A stretch of 64,000 nt of DNA from Carettochelys insculpta (Eukaryota; Chordata; Testudines; Carettochelyidae). Location of the stretch: positions 78,540,298-78,604,297 of the forward strand of contig NC_134138.1 of assembly GCF_033958435.1 (NCBI RefSeq), written 5' to 3'. A program made the position numbers and the translations under genes. Shown here piece by piece: positions 22,931 to 34,052 of this stretch (its first letter is position 1; every line of letters begins with the position of its first letter). A model generated the notes under the pieces. It was not told where the DNA came from. It worked only from the letters and a program-made list of their open reading frames with translations, and ran no database searches.

Positions 22931-23740
22931 GATATTTGACCAATGATATGGTCCCTTACTCTCTGCCAGTGCTTCCACTCCCCACACCAATTTCACTCCA
23001 GGACTCTTATCTTCTTGTGCCTACACCTGAGTATGCATTCCCTTTCCCATACCCTGGTCCATTGTTCTTTCTTTCCTCCCTGGGCCAGATAGCTCTGCAG
23101 AAACTAACTAGTATCTTTAGTTTGGCTCCAAAATGTTTTGTCTCAATTCACCAAAGCCATCCGTATGCACAAGTAATATTTTAAAAATCTTAGCAGACCA
23201 TGTGCTATCCAATAGGCCCCATTCAAAATATTTTAATGAGTTTTGTTTTTGAAAAGAAAGATTTTGGCTTTCCATGTTACTTTCAATCGATCTTTTTCTC
23301 TTCTTGTTTGTTTTCCATTTTACTCTCTGTCCTTCTTTCTTCCCCATTGGGAAAATATCAGTGAAATCCACAGACAGAGTGCATATATCTCTAATGTCCC
23401 TTTAGCGTTGCTAATCCACATAGAGGATATCAACCTATTCCAGCTATCAGTTACTCTATTTGCTCAAGTGTCAGGACTAAGGAAAGGAAAGTGTGTGTAT
23501 GGGGTGGTTGGGGCGGGGGGGGCGGGGACAGAGACAACCCTAAGTTTCAAATGTGCGTTCTTTCACTTTGTTGCACTTACTATTTTCAAATTGTTTCCAG
23601 CTTTCATTTCAATTTATTTTGAATCGTGTCAAATAAAGACAAATATTTTGACAAAAAAATTCAAGGAGGCATTACATTTTTCCAAAAAAACAAAAAAAAT
23701 CTGGCATATTCTAATATACTGAGGCATATTATACACAAAG
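22931..23740. other. Unassigned stretch
   Basis: A 159-aa open frame at 23243-23722 shows no motif and is low in complexity at the end. No gene recognised. Confidence 0.45.
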
Positions 23741-23741
23741 G

Positions 23742-23830
23742 CTGTGGCCACACTTGGCCAAAACTTCAAAATGGCCATGCAAATGTCCAATGACTGCAGC
23801 TTGTTAATTGGCCACTTCACCTTGAATGGC
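23742..23830 (+). mobile_element. MITE left-end fragment
   Basis: GGCTGTGGCCACACTTGGCC followed by AAAACTTCAAAATGGCCATG matches the arm of the MITE at 48774-49112. The opposite end is not visible. 23831-24050 is unassigned. Confidence 0.55.
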
Positions 23831-24050
23831 CCCCTAGACTACATGATAATTACTTATGAAAATTTATCAGTTGAAGCTTGTATGTAGCTGTGACACTCTC
23901 TCAATAGCTCTTCCAAACCTAACAGGCAGCTCTGCTTAGTTCAAAAGCTTGTCTTGTAACCAAGAGAAGTTGATCCAACAAGGTATGTCACTTCAACCAC
24001 CTTGTCTCTCTAATACCTTGGGATCAAGAGGGCTACAACACTGCATAAAG

Positions 24051-24376
24051 CAGGGGTCACTAATCTTCTGGAGGTGGAGTGCTGAAATTTGAGCTTTTGA
24101 CCTCTATGTACAGTCCAAGTGCTGGTGATGCTTTTTAAAGTCAGTAACAGTCCTACTTACAACAGCCTCATTAATAAATAAATGAAGGTGCAGAGTGTTA
24201 CTGTTTAGATGGTGGTTGGTAGCATTAGCTGGTCTTTTCTTAATCCACAGGATGCATGGCTTTGAGAAAGCTCCCAGCTGCATGAGGGAGGAGGGCTGGG
24301 GCTGAGCTCCCACCTCACATTGTTATGAAAAATTGGATCATGTGCCACTCTTGGCACCAGTGGTTGCTGACCCCTG
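24051..24376. mobile_element. hAT-type MITE
   Basis: The left end CAGGGGTCACTAATCTT pairs with the right end, reverse complemented as CAGGGGTCAGCAACCACTGG. CAGGGGT ends are typical of hAT elements. The flanks (CATAAAG left, CACAGAG right) could be a decayed 8-bp duplication. No coding capacity. Confidence 0.75.
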
Positions 24377-25238
24377 CACAGAGTCTTGTTGGACTTAGTC
24401 AGACATACACTTTAATTCAAGGAGGCATTATATTACTTCAGTGTAACTGATGTTGATTGGGGTATAAATAATACACATGCTTAAGTGACACAAGCACTAA
24501 TGTGGAGAGCACCACATTCACAGAAGAGCTTTTCCTGCCGACGTAGCCGCTGCTTCTCAGGATTGGAGGAGTTACGAACCAAGAGGAGAGTTCACCCCTA
24601 CTGGCCTAATAAGAGTCTTCACCAGAAGTGCTACAGCAGTGCAGCAGCACTGATGCAGCTGCATCGTTGGAAACAATGTAGTGTATCTTCAAACTTACCA
24701 ATAGACTTCTTCCCACCTCCAAGGTTTGGGGAAAGTACCTACATTGTGGGTGGAATTTATACCTCATTCCTAACCCTACAGTCATGTGGGAGGTACCAGA
24801 AGACTCCAAACTTCTCCACTTCTTCAGTAGCAGGTATGGTGAATTAGCACATTTTCCAATCACACTTTCTAACAGAGACCTCACTCTACATATGCAGACA
24901 TTTATCAAAGGCCTGAAAAAGACTGAACTCTAGCAGAGAGACAAGCTGAACTGCAGGAAGGGAAAAGAAATACCACATGTGACGTTAGCATATTGCCTCC
25001 TCTAAGGAGCTGTGAGAGAGTGGAACATGCCCACTTGCTTTGTGGGATGGCACGTGTACACTCTGGACAGTACTAGGAGGTTGGAGAGGCTCATCGAAGG
25101 TTGAATCTTTGGACATGTTGGTTGTCACGCTCTGGCAAGTTTTGATAGGGCATGTACAAAATGCATTTTTTCCAAAGGCATAATTTGGCCCACTTTAGGA
25201 TAATTTCACAGGAAGAGCAAAAGGTCCATCCCTGTTAT
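24377..25238. other. Unassigned stretch
   Basis: A 120-aa open frame at 24485-24847 shows no known domain. Nothing else recognised. Confidence 0.4.
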
Positions 25239-25512
25239 AGGGTATGTTCACACTGCAATTAGACACTTTTGACTGCCCCATGACAGTTGTCTGGGGCTTA
25301 GGCTAAGTAGATGTTTAACTCTGACATAGAAATTTGGGCTCAGGCTAGAGCCACCATTTCAAGACCCTGTGACATGGAAAGCTCCTAGAGCCCAAGCTCC
25401 AATCCAAGCCTTTATGACTATCCCACATTAAACAGCCCATTAGCCTAAGTCCTGCCAGCTCGACAGCTGTCATAGTTCAGCAACTGCTGTCTCCTTGTGA
25501 TGTAGACACACC
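25239..25512. mobile_element. MITE, hAT-like
   Basis: The left end AGGGTATGTTCACACTGCAA pairs loosely with the right end, reverse complemented as AGGTGTGTCTACATCACAAG. ACTGCAATTAGACAC near the end is typical of hAT-type short elements. Clear target duplications are not visible. Confidence 0.55.
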
Positions 25513-26296
25513 TGTAGAGATAAATCCTCTGCCAAATTGTAAGTCCCAGCTTCAAGACATGGAGGTACTGGAGCATTTCAAAACAAAGATAGACATGTTT
25601 TTAACTGGGCAAAACTGCATAATAAAACTTCAGCCAGATGGTTCAACTTTGGCAAAAGTTATAAACAGCTGCTTGTACAGTACTGTGGTGGGTAATTTTA
25701 GGCAACCTTAATAACAGTTATCAGGCCTGCCTATAACAGATATGTAGCATCACAGATGAAGCCAGAACTTTACAAATAGATACAGGGGAGTTCCCAGGAC
25801 TCTGAAGTCTAAATTCGATCAAGAACACAAGAGCATGCCAAACTAAACTGATTAACAGGAATCTAGGGAGTAATTAAAAAAAATGAAATGAGAAGAGGTT
25901 TTGATGCAGGAAGATTTTTTTCCTCAGAGAATAAATTATTTGATTATGTTATGTTTCTTACTTGTTCCACTTTCCTTTTGTTTAATATTTACATTATATT
26001 AAGCTGTATATTTTTCTTGTGTGGTATGTTCTGCATATTTGAAGTTATTTATGCATTTTGACAGTATGTCATCATGAATGCCACTTCCCAATAAATAAAA
26101 TAAATGTTTATCATCATAACAGGCCTCTAACAAATTCCTAGTTTATAGAGTTCCTAAACAAATATAAGCTTTCTGTTACAACCAAGAAAGGACTCAAACA
26201 CAAGATATAATTAAGCTGATTAAACTTTCAGCTTAAAAATGTGCTTCCTTTAGAAGCCTTCCAAATATCTTAAGTGAGAGAAATTTGGCACACAAT
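25513..26296. other. Unassigned AT-rich stretch
   Basis: AATAAATAAAATAAATG at 26089-26105 is AT-rich and resembles polyadenylation signals, but no upstream gene is visible. Confidence 0.45.
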
Positions 26297-26730
26297 GGTA
26301 TATCTACACAGAGTGCTGCTGCTGGCAGAGTCATGCAAATAAGGGCACCTGACAATGGAAATGGATGTTTATTTCGATATACATGCACCTCATTTGCATA
26401 GTCATGCAAGATTGCGGTCCCGGCAGAGGCTTCTGTCACCACAAAACAAGCCAGGTAGATGGGGTTCTGTCAGTGAAACTCTCCCCTTGTTGACAGCCCG
26501 ATATCCCTCATTTTTTTCAGGAATAAGGGGCTATCGACAAGGGGGGGTGGATCACCAACAGAACCTGTCTACATGGCTTGTTTTGTGACAACATAAGCCT
26601 CTGCCAGGACAATGATCTCACATGACTATGCAAATGAGGCATGCTACTATGCAAATAAGCATTCATTTGCATTGTCAAGGGCCATCATTTGCATAACCCA
26701 ACTGGCAGCAGCACCCCATGCAGACATAGC
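26297..26730. mobile_element. MITE with long palindromic arms
   Basis: The left end GGTATATCTACACAGAGTGC and the right end, reverse complemented as GCTATGTCTGCATGGGGTGC, pair over more than 60 bases (GCTGCTG, ATGCAAAT, TGACAATG). The centre contains a second palindrome (ACAAAACAAGCCAGGTAGA against ACATGGCTTGTTTTGTGAC). The element can fold into a nested hairpin. Confidence 0.8.
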
Positions 26731-26804
26731 AAATATGTCCATTATGTGGATCTCTTCAGATCCTTAATAAGTTGCCTATGTGGTTTTATGTGGTTTTTGT
26801 TGAT

Positions 26805-26870
26805 AATACAGTCATGATGGTCCCAGGATATTAGAGAGACAGGATGGACGGGGGACTAACTTTAATTGTT
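26805..26870 (+). repeat. Dispersed repeat fragment (GGTCCCAGGA-type)
   Basis: GATGGTCCCAGGATATTAGA matches the copy at 1250-1270. Confidence 0.5.
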
Positions 26871-27106
26871 CCAAATTCTATTGTTAAAAAATCAAGCTTT
26901 ACACAGACATAGATGAGTAAGATGGAGTAGCACTGCTTTGGAACCATACAGGACACGCATTTTAAGGTTCTGGCATGTCTTCTCTTTGCTTGCCTAAACA
27001 ATTCCTCACCCTCTACACTGCTATATAGACACTCATGCTACATTCTAGTCTATACTCCACATGTCACCATAATCTAAGGTTTACTAGTCTGGTGACATTT
27101 AAATTA

Positions 27107-27225
27107 CACGTATCAGAGGGGTAGCTGCATTAGTCTGTATATGCAAAAACAACAAGAAGTCCTGTGGCATTCTAAAAAACCTATTAGCCTATAAGGTGCC
27201 ACAGGCCTTCCTGTTGTTTTTATAT
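27107..27225 (-). mobile_element. Retroelement 3' tail fragment, Penelope-like type
   Basis: The minus strand reads AGGTGCCACAGG-type words and ends at ATACAGACTAATGCAGCTAC. This matches the tail after the Penelope-like fragment at 40.3 kb (ATACAGACTAACACAGCTAC). Only the tail is present. Confidence 0.6.
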
Positions 27226-28940
27226 TACAGTTAAGTGTATATTAAAGGACAAGCAGATTTTTCCTAGCAATGTTCACGTCAAAACAATTCAAATTTCATT
27301 ATTGAAGAATGCAGAAGTCTGAATTCTTTAATCTTGTGTACTCTGGAGTAACCAAGATCATTAAATTATGTAGAATCCCTAACACATGATAGTTATCATT
27401 AGATTCTCAGGGAGAGGATATTTAGTCTTAGAGTTATGTTCTACAGCATTCCTTTTGAGTTAAAAAGAATCTGACAAAAAGTAATTGCTTTAGCTGTGGC
27501 TCAGTTGGTCCATGTTTGAGGGAGACTCAAAAGGCAGTGTTTCAAAATACGACATTTTAAAACTATGAATGAGAAAGGCAGCATATCTAGATACTCTACA
27601 CTGATTTTGCCTCATTTTTATTTAAATTTTATAATTTTCATCCCACACACACACACTTTCAGTAAGGATGCTAAAGAATAAGCAGCAGCGGAAACTGAGG
27701 GCTAAGATTTATTCGTGGGTACTTCTAGTAAAACTCATGGACAGATCACGGGCAACAAAGAACAGTTCACAGCCAGTGACGTGCTCATGACTTGTACCAA
27801 AACCACGCCTAACCACAATTTAGCCACACCAGCTCACACAGGTTCCAGAATGTCACAGGTTCTGTGACAGGCGCACTGCCTGAGGGATAATCAATGGAGC
27901 ACTAACCACCACCCTGCATCTTAAGCTGGGGTTGTTTGGCTGGCCAGAAGAAGAGAGAGGTTTGATGGTTGGGAGTCGGGGACATGGAAAACTGCTGGAG
28001 AGAAGGCCAGTGTGATGGCTGATTCCCAGGCAGGAATGGAGGCGATCAGTCAGCCTGTGCTGGGACCGTCTTCTCTTATTTAAGGAACACGATCAGCAGC
28101 ATCCACCCTCCCTCTTATTCTGGTGGTAAACATGCCAAGTTATTGGCCATATCTGATGTGGGTGTGGGCATTATGATAGCCATCCTGCTTAAGGGGGCTG
28201 TGAAAGAATTTTTTTCCCTTTCCACCATAATGACACAGGTGCAGCTGAGGTTTCTTCGCCTTCCTAACAGCAGATTCAGGTGGGCCCTGTTCACACAGAC
28301 CATGATGGGAGGAAGGCCATATGTCACTACACCTTATTAAAGAGTATGGAACTTGTTCAGTTCAGGTATTCCACAAAAGATGGCATACAGTAGTGAATAA
28401 ATGGCTTAAGGAACGAACTTAATGGAAAGATGCTTGGTAACTGAGCAAGCCAGGGATAGTTTGAGAGCCCAGTGATTGGTACAGCATGGACCCAATTCCC
28501 TCCCTCCCCCATCACCATAGTCCACTTTACGTCTTTTATGAGGCAGATGGCTGGTAAGGTCCCAGCAATGGATTTGCTGGAGGGAGATGGTTGAAGCTCC
28601 TCTCTTTGCCCAAGGACTTGTAAGGCCACTACTGGAGTGACCTAGCTGGAAAAGAGTGTTAGTAAAGGCATTCCTCCCCCCACGGTTAGTTATGTGACAA
28701 AACAAGGAAGAGTTACCCACACTGTACATCTGATCTTCCAGGTAGCCCCAGACAGCTAATAATAACGTTGCAGTTCGATTAAATCCATATCAAATGTCTC
28801 CTCTCCTTCTGTCAGCATAGCCAGGCAATATCAGGGTAAAAAATATATTTGAATGGGACCAGCTTGTATTAGTGGGGTGGGGCACTATATGTGAAGGAAA
28901 AGAGTAAAAATTGAATAAAATGTTTACATGAATCAAACTA
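27226..28940. other. Unassigned stretch
   Basis: A short CA run lies at 27645-27656. No gene recognised; open frames at 28357-28729 have no motif. Confidence 0.45.
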
Positions 28941-28944
28941 CATC

Positions 28945-30058
28945 ATTCCTTTTGTGATAGAAATATCATAATGAAACAATATGATCAAAGGAGAAGAATA
29001 TAGCAACAAGCATGTGGCTAAGATAGTCACAGTGACTGCAAAATGCCCAGGAAAAAGGCAAAAAGTGAAATAAGGGGAAATTTCAACTCTCTCCATGTTG
29101 CCTGTAAATGTGTCACCTCAGAAAGTTTTACAGAGACATACACTATTAATGACTGCCTCTTGGAGCAGCTTTTCCTGGAACCCACAAGGGAGAAGCAAGT
29201 GTTGATTTAATCTTAATTTGAGCACAGGATTTGGTCCAAGAGGTGAATATAGTTGAACTGCTCAGTACTAACAAACATAATGTAATTAAATTTAACATCC
29301 TGGTAGGGGAAAAATGCCAAAGAATCCCATAACAGAAGTATTTCACTTCAGAAAGGGAAGCTACACAAAAAATGTGGAAGCTATTTGGATGGCAGTTAAA
29401 AGGAGCTGTCACATGAATGAATTCCATGCAAACTACATGGTGATTATGTAAACATACCATGGGTTCAAAATAAATGTACACCACTGACAGAGAACATAAC
29501 AAGTAAATAAACACAATACAATGCAGTAAAAAAGTTCAAAAACTCCACTATGGTGAATCACTAGGGTAAAAAGAGTGTTAATTCAAATTTGGAAGTTAAA
29601 TACTAATGAGGAAAATAGAAAGGTGCATAAAATCAGGCAAGTCTAGTGTGAAAATATAACAAGGCAGGCCAAGATAATACTTGCAAGCCAGCTAGTCAAA
29701 CGCATAAGAACAAACAGCCAAGGTGGGTTTTTTTTTGTTTTTTGTTTTTTGTTTGGTTGGCTGTATTATTTTGTGTGTGTGTGTGTGTGTGTGTGTTTTA
29801 AAGTACATCAGAAGGAGGAAGCCTGGCAACCTACCAGTGTGGCCCCTGGATGATCAAAGTTCTAATGGAACATTCGAAGAACATAAGATCACCACAGAGA
29901 AGTTGAATGAATTTTTGTATTAGTCTTCACTAGAGAAGACGTGAGGGTTGCCCTACATTTGAGACATTCTTTTTAGGTGACAGATCTGAAAATTGTCCAA
30001 AACTGAGGTGTCAAGGAAGGTTTTTCAATAAATGCATACATTAAATAGCAAAAAGTCA
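28945..30058 (+). pseudogene. CR1/L3-like LINE, 5' portion, before insertion
   Basis: Decayed endonuclease C-terminal segments are readable (NDCLLEQLFLEPTREKQVL near 29150). They are followed by the linker to the reverse transcriptase: RRRKPGNLPVWPLDDQSSNG at about 29813-29870, then EKLNEFLY, a stop, and SSLEKT. Relatives have this same order before the reverse transcriptase fingers. A TG dinucleotide run at 29774-29795 lies within it. The frame is broken many times. The reverse transcriptase part resumes at 30770. Confidence 0.7.
29774..29795. repeat. (TG)n microsatellite
   Basis: About 11 TG units lie inside the LINE remnant. Confidence 0.95.
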
Positions 30059-30059
30059 C

Positions 30060-30750
30060 TGCAGACTGAACCACTCTAGCCCAGCACCCTTGGGACCTAA
30101 CCAATGCCAAACCAGAGAATTTGCTGAACCCTGGGAGGTCAATATTATCTAGCAGCATTACCAACATTCCCACTGCTTACTGGGCTCTCTGAATAAATGT
30201 AGGGATAAATTAGATCCAAATAACAACATAGAATACTGAGGGCTTCTCTACACTAGCCCCATCCTTCAAAGGGAGCATGTAAACAAGCCCAAGCAGTGAA
30301 TAGCAATGAGGTGCTATGATACATATGCAGCACCTCATTAGCCCAGTTTTCACTGTGAGAACTTTGAAGTTGACAACTTCGAAGTGCCAGCAAGCCATAT
30401 AGCTGTGGGTACTTTGAAGTGCCCTTAGGCACTTTGAAGTTGTGCGGATATTTCAAAGAGCCAGCGGCTACACAGCTTGCTGGCACCTTGAAGTTATCAA
30501 CTTCGAAGCTCACATGGTGAAAATTAGGCTAATGAGGTGCTGCATATGCATCATAGCACCTCATTGCTATTCACTACTTGAGCTCATTTACATGCCCCTT
30601 TGAAGGAGTGGGCTAGTGTAGCAAAGCCCTGAGAGCCAGGGCTGGTGGCTGTAATTAAGCTTTATGGCACTACAGGAAACTTGGACACACCCCATAATAT
30701 ATGGATATTTAGCTAACTAAAATCATGCCAGACCACTGATGTTGCCAAAG
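30060..30750 (+). repeat. Dispersed repeat interrupted by a MITE
   Basis: The halves 30060-30239 and 30630-30750 together match the reverse complement of 7836-8110. Shared words are TTTGCTGAACC, ACTGCTTACTGGGCTCT, GCTGGTGGCTGTAATTAAG and TAACTAAAATCATGCCAGAC. The repeat is inserted in the LINE, and the MITE 30240-30629 is inserted in the repeat. Confidence 0.8.
30240..30629. mobile_element. MITE with long inverted repeats and TGA duplication
   Basis: The left end GGGCTTCTCTACACTAGCCC pairs with the right end, reverse complemented as GGGCTTTGCTACACTAGCCC. Pairing continues through both arms (TGAATAGCAATGAGGTGCTA, TTCGAAG). TGA stands immediately on both sides (30237-30239 and 30630-30632). 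The uninterrupted relative at 7.99 kb has this triplet only once, which confirms a 3-bp duplication. Confidence 0.9.
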
Positions 30751-30769
30751 CAAATAGTGCCAGATTAGG

Positions 30770-31075
30770 GAAATTCAACATGGAGGAGAAGTTGGTATTC
30801 ACATAAGAGTTCCAAAAGAACTGACGTATGACATTTCAGAACTCCTACCTGCGATATGTAACATGTCACTTAAAATCAGCCTCTGTATCAAATATAACTG
30901 GACAGTAGCTAAGGTGACATCAATTTTTATTAAGTCAATTACAGGGCAATAAGCCTATCTTCAGTATTAGAAAAACTGGCAGTAAAGAACAGAATTATCA
31001 GACAGATCAACGTGATATGTTGTAGAAGAGTCAGCGTGAATGGGTTGATCTTCCCCACAGTATAGAGAAGCCCCT
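30770..31075 (+). pseudogene. CR1/L3-like LINE, reverse transcriptase portion, after insertion
   Basis: The plus strand encodes VPKELTYDISELLPAICNMS, then SLCIKYNWTVAKVTSIFIK, and further frames with RPIS-like and NRIIRQINVICCRR-like words. This is the fingers and palm approach of a CR1/L3-type reverse transcriptase. It continues the remnant ending at 30058. 31076-31783 holds nothing I recognise. Confidence 0.7.
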
Positions 31076-32106
31076 AGGTTTGCTAGAACTATCCCAACCT
31101 GTCAGCAATTAATATTAATAAATAAAAACATTAGCTGTTCCCAAGCCTCCTTCACTTTTGTCTTTATATCCTCCGTGATCAATTTCTCTTTTATTTGTCC
31201 CTCCATCATTTCTTATAAATCCATTTTTCCTGCTTGTTACTTTTCTGTAGTAGCTGTCCCTCTGTTCAGGCCAGTCTCAGCTGAAGATTTCATAGGCCCT
31301 AGACTCCCATGGTCTGCCCCTTCTTTATTTCCCCAAAACTGGAAACCATGGTTTGAAATATCCTGTCCTAGATTATACAATGACCACACAGACTTTGTCA
31401 ATAAAAACACAAAAGCTGGAATTGAACGAGTATCCTCTCATACCCAGAACTCCATGTTTCCCCTTTTAAGGATAGCTAAATCGCTAATTTGGAAGATGAG
31501 GCAGTGCATCGTATTCGCCAACCATGGGAAGACTGTAGAATATGTCTTCTAATCTATTGTGCTCTAAGATCTGCCTAAAAATATATATATATTTTAACTC
31601 AGACATACAAGGATACCTTTCAGTATCAACTCTCAAAACCAGATGGTTGTTTGAAAACAAAGGAGGACTTATTTTGGAAAACAAAATTAACCCATACACT
31701 CCACTATTGTTGGAGGATGCCTCTTCCAGGTCTGGAATTTTCTGTCACTGTCATTGATTCCCTTACAGTTATTTCCTCTTGATATCTGTGTCTGCACGTG
31801 CAAAAAACTTTGAAATAAATGGCCCTTTTTTGAAAGAGCGGGAGGAGCATCCACATGTGTAAACCCGTCTTTCGAAAGAAAATCAAAAGAACAGGGCACA
31901 CACTTGGAAATCTGAACCCCGATCCCGTATCAGGAAGACCTCTCCCTTTCGAAATAATAAATCAAAAGAGTACACGTGTAGACACTCCACGGCCCACTCT
32001 TTTGAAATACAGGTCCGCCATAGCGCCGATCAGCTGGAGCGCGGGGCCGTTCCAGCCGGAAGCAGCGGGGCTCTATGATCCCTGCGTTCGGCTGCCTTAA
32101 AGCCAC

Positions 32107-33533
32107 ATGCATGCAGGAAACCCATGGCAGGAAGCTGAGAGCGTGCTAGAAGCAGCCTGCGCACGAGCTCCAGCCCCACGCTCCAGCACCTGCACGGCAA
32201 GCAGCCAGCCCCCTGTGAGCCCCACGGCCCCCCCTCCGAGCCCCCCCAGGGCTCCCAGGGGGAAGAAAAAAAAGGGCTCCCTCCTGGATGGAGCGGGAGC
32301 TCTGGGACCTCTTCAGCCTCTGGCAGGATGAGGAGATCCTGTGCCACATGGGCATGAAGTGGCACAATGCTTCAGCCTTCGGCCGCCTGGCAATGGGCCT
32401 CCACACAAGGGGCCACCCGTAGCGTACTGCGGAGCAGGTATGCTCCAAAATGAAAGAACTGTGCCAGGGATATGCCCAGGCCAGGGACCAGGCCGGACGC
32501 TCTGGGGCGGGACCAGGCCAGATGCTGCAGGGCAGGACCAGCCACGTGCCCCTTCTACAGGGAGCTACGGAACATCCTGGGGCCCCATGAGAGTTCACCC
32601 CCCATGGCCTTCCTGGACACCTCCGGGGAGGAGCTGCAGCCAGAGGAGGAGCAGGAGCAGTCTGGATTGGGGACCCAGGAGGGCGAGGGGACCAAAGACT
32701 GGTCCAGTGAGGAGGGAGAGCTGACCATTGTGATCCCCTCCCACTCCTCCAGCCAGGCGAACGAGGGCTGGACATCTCCGGACGTCGCCATGGAACCCTC
32801 AGGTATGTCCACGGAGGGGCGCACACCTACTCCACAGCGTGAGGGTGATGCAACAGCTAGGCCCCCACACACGGAACCGGTGGTCCCGGGCCACACACAG
32901 ACCAGCCCCCACATGGGATGCGGCACCCCGCGGTGCCACACCAGCAAGGCCCAGTACCTGCCCCCAGTGGACAGCACCATAAGCTGCACAAGGGTGGCAG
33001 GCGATCGGTGCCAGATGGCGCCCAGGGCCCACGCACCACAGGCCTGGAAGGGCCACCTGTGGGAGAGACCCCTGGCATCACACCCAGGCTGGGAGGCCCA
33101 GTCCAGAGGGGGGGGCAGTCGGTGCTGCCTGGAGGGGTCAGTGTCCCTTGGGGGAGTGGGGGCAGGGGTCCCATGGGGTGGGCTCAGGCGGGTAGGCCAC
33201 AGCCAGGTCCCCTCTGTCCGGGGCACATTACTGACATGCTCTCCTCCTCTCCACACAGCCGCACCATCTGTCAGCCAGGAAAGCCTCGCGCCATCCCTCA
33301 TCCCGGAGAGCCCACCTGCAGCCATCGGAGGTGTCCGGACTCCGCCTCAGGCAACGCGCCATGGGGGCCGTGGCTGGAGGGCCTCTCGGAGGGCCGAGGA
33401 AGACCCAGCCACCAAGCACCAGGCCAAGGTAGCCAAGGAGCACCTCCAACTCGCCCGGGCTGATATGGCGTGGCAGAGGGCACCCTGGGATAGACTGCTG
33501 GACACCCTTGAGGGCATTGGCCATGCTGTGTGA
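32107..33533 (+). pseudogene. Myb/SANT-like protein of Harbinger element 2, broken
   Basis: The Myb-like module is readable from SWMERELWDLFSLWQDEEIL through NASAFGRLAMGLHTRGHP, then a TAG at 32420-32422. It continues with EQVCSKMKELCQGYAQARDQ. A frameshift near 32490-32530 leads to ATCPFYRELRNILGPHESS and an acidic stretch. GTATGT at 32803 and an ACACAG acceptor ending at 33258 bound a 456-base intron. Splicing keeps the frame (phase 1), and exon 2 carries HLQLARADMAWQRAPWDRLL before the stop at 33533. A stop plus a frameshift in the DNA-binding module should inactivate it, in contrast to the transposase of the same element. Confidence 0.78.
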
Positions 33534-33816
33534 GAGCACACGGCCACTATGGCCCGCCTCCTGGCCCCCCGGCATCTTCCCCTGTTGGTCCTGCCCCCTC
33601 TGCCCCCACCAGGCCCACCCGCCAGCAATATTTGCTGGTGGTATCGGCACCCTCTGCCCCCTGCCGGGGACCCCGCACACGGGGGGGCAGGGGCTCCAGG
33701 GGCTGACGGGGTTTGCAGCCCACCACCCCTGCCCTGGAATGAGTACCTCACCCCCCTCCAAGTTAGGTTTCCCCCTGTACATATTATTCCAAACACCCAA
33801 GTTATATAAATATTTC

Positions 33817-33822
33817 TTTATT
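33817..33822 (-). terminator. Polyadenylation signal for transposase 2
   Basis: AATAAA on the minus strand lies about 230 bases beyond the transposase stop, in the short gap between the convergent genes. Confidence 0.5.
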
Positions 33823-34052
33823 ATTCACCACTCCATGCTGTGCTCCTCAGTGGCTGGTGGGTGGTGGATGTGCAGGTGCGATGCTGGAGCGAGTGGGGGT
33901 GGCAGGTATGGTGGGTGACAGATGTGCGTGGGATGTGGGCATGAATGTGGGTCAGAGCTGGCCATGGGCAATGGCCTGCCTGAGAGCCTCTCGAATGCGG
34001 TGGCCATCCTGGTGGGCCTGGCAGATGGGGGTGGCGCCTGGCTGCTCATAGA

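Noticed and set aside
26089..26105. 3' end of a host gene (AATAAATAAAATAAATG)
   Set aside because: AT-rich background makes such words common and no upstream coding exon is visible.
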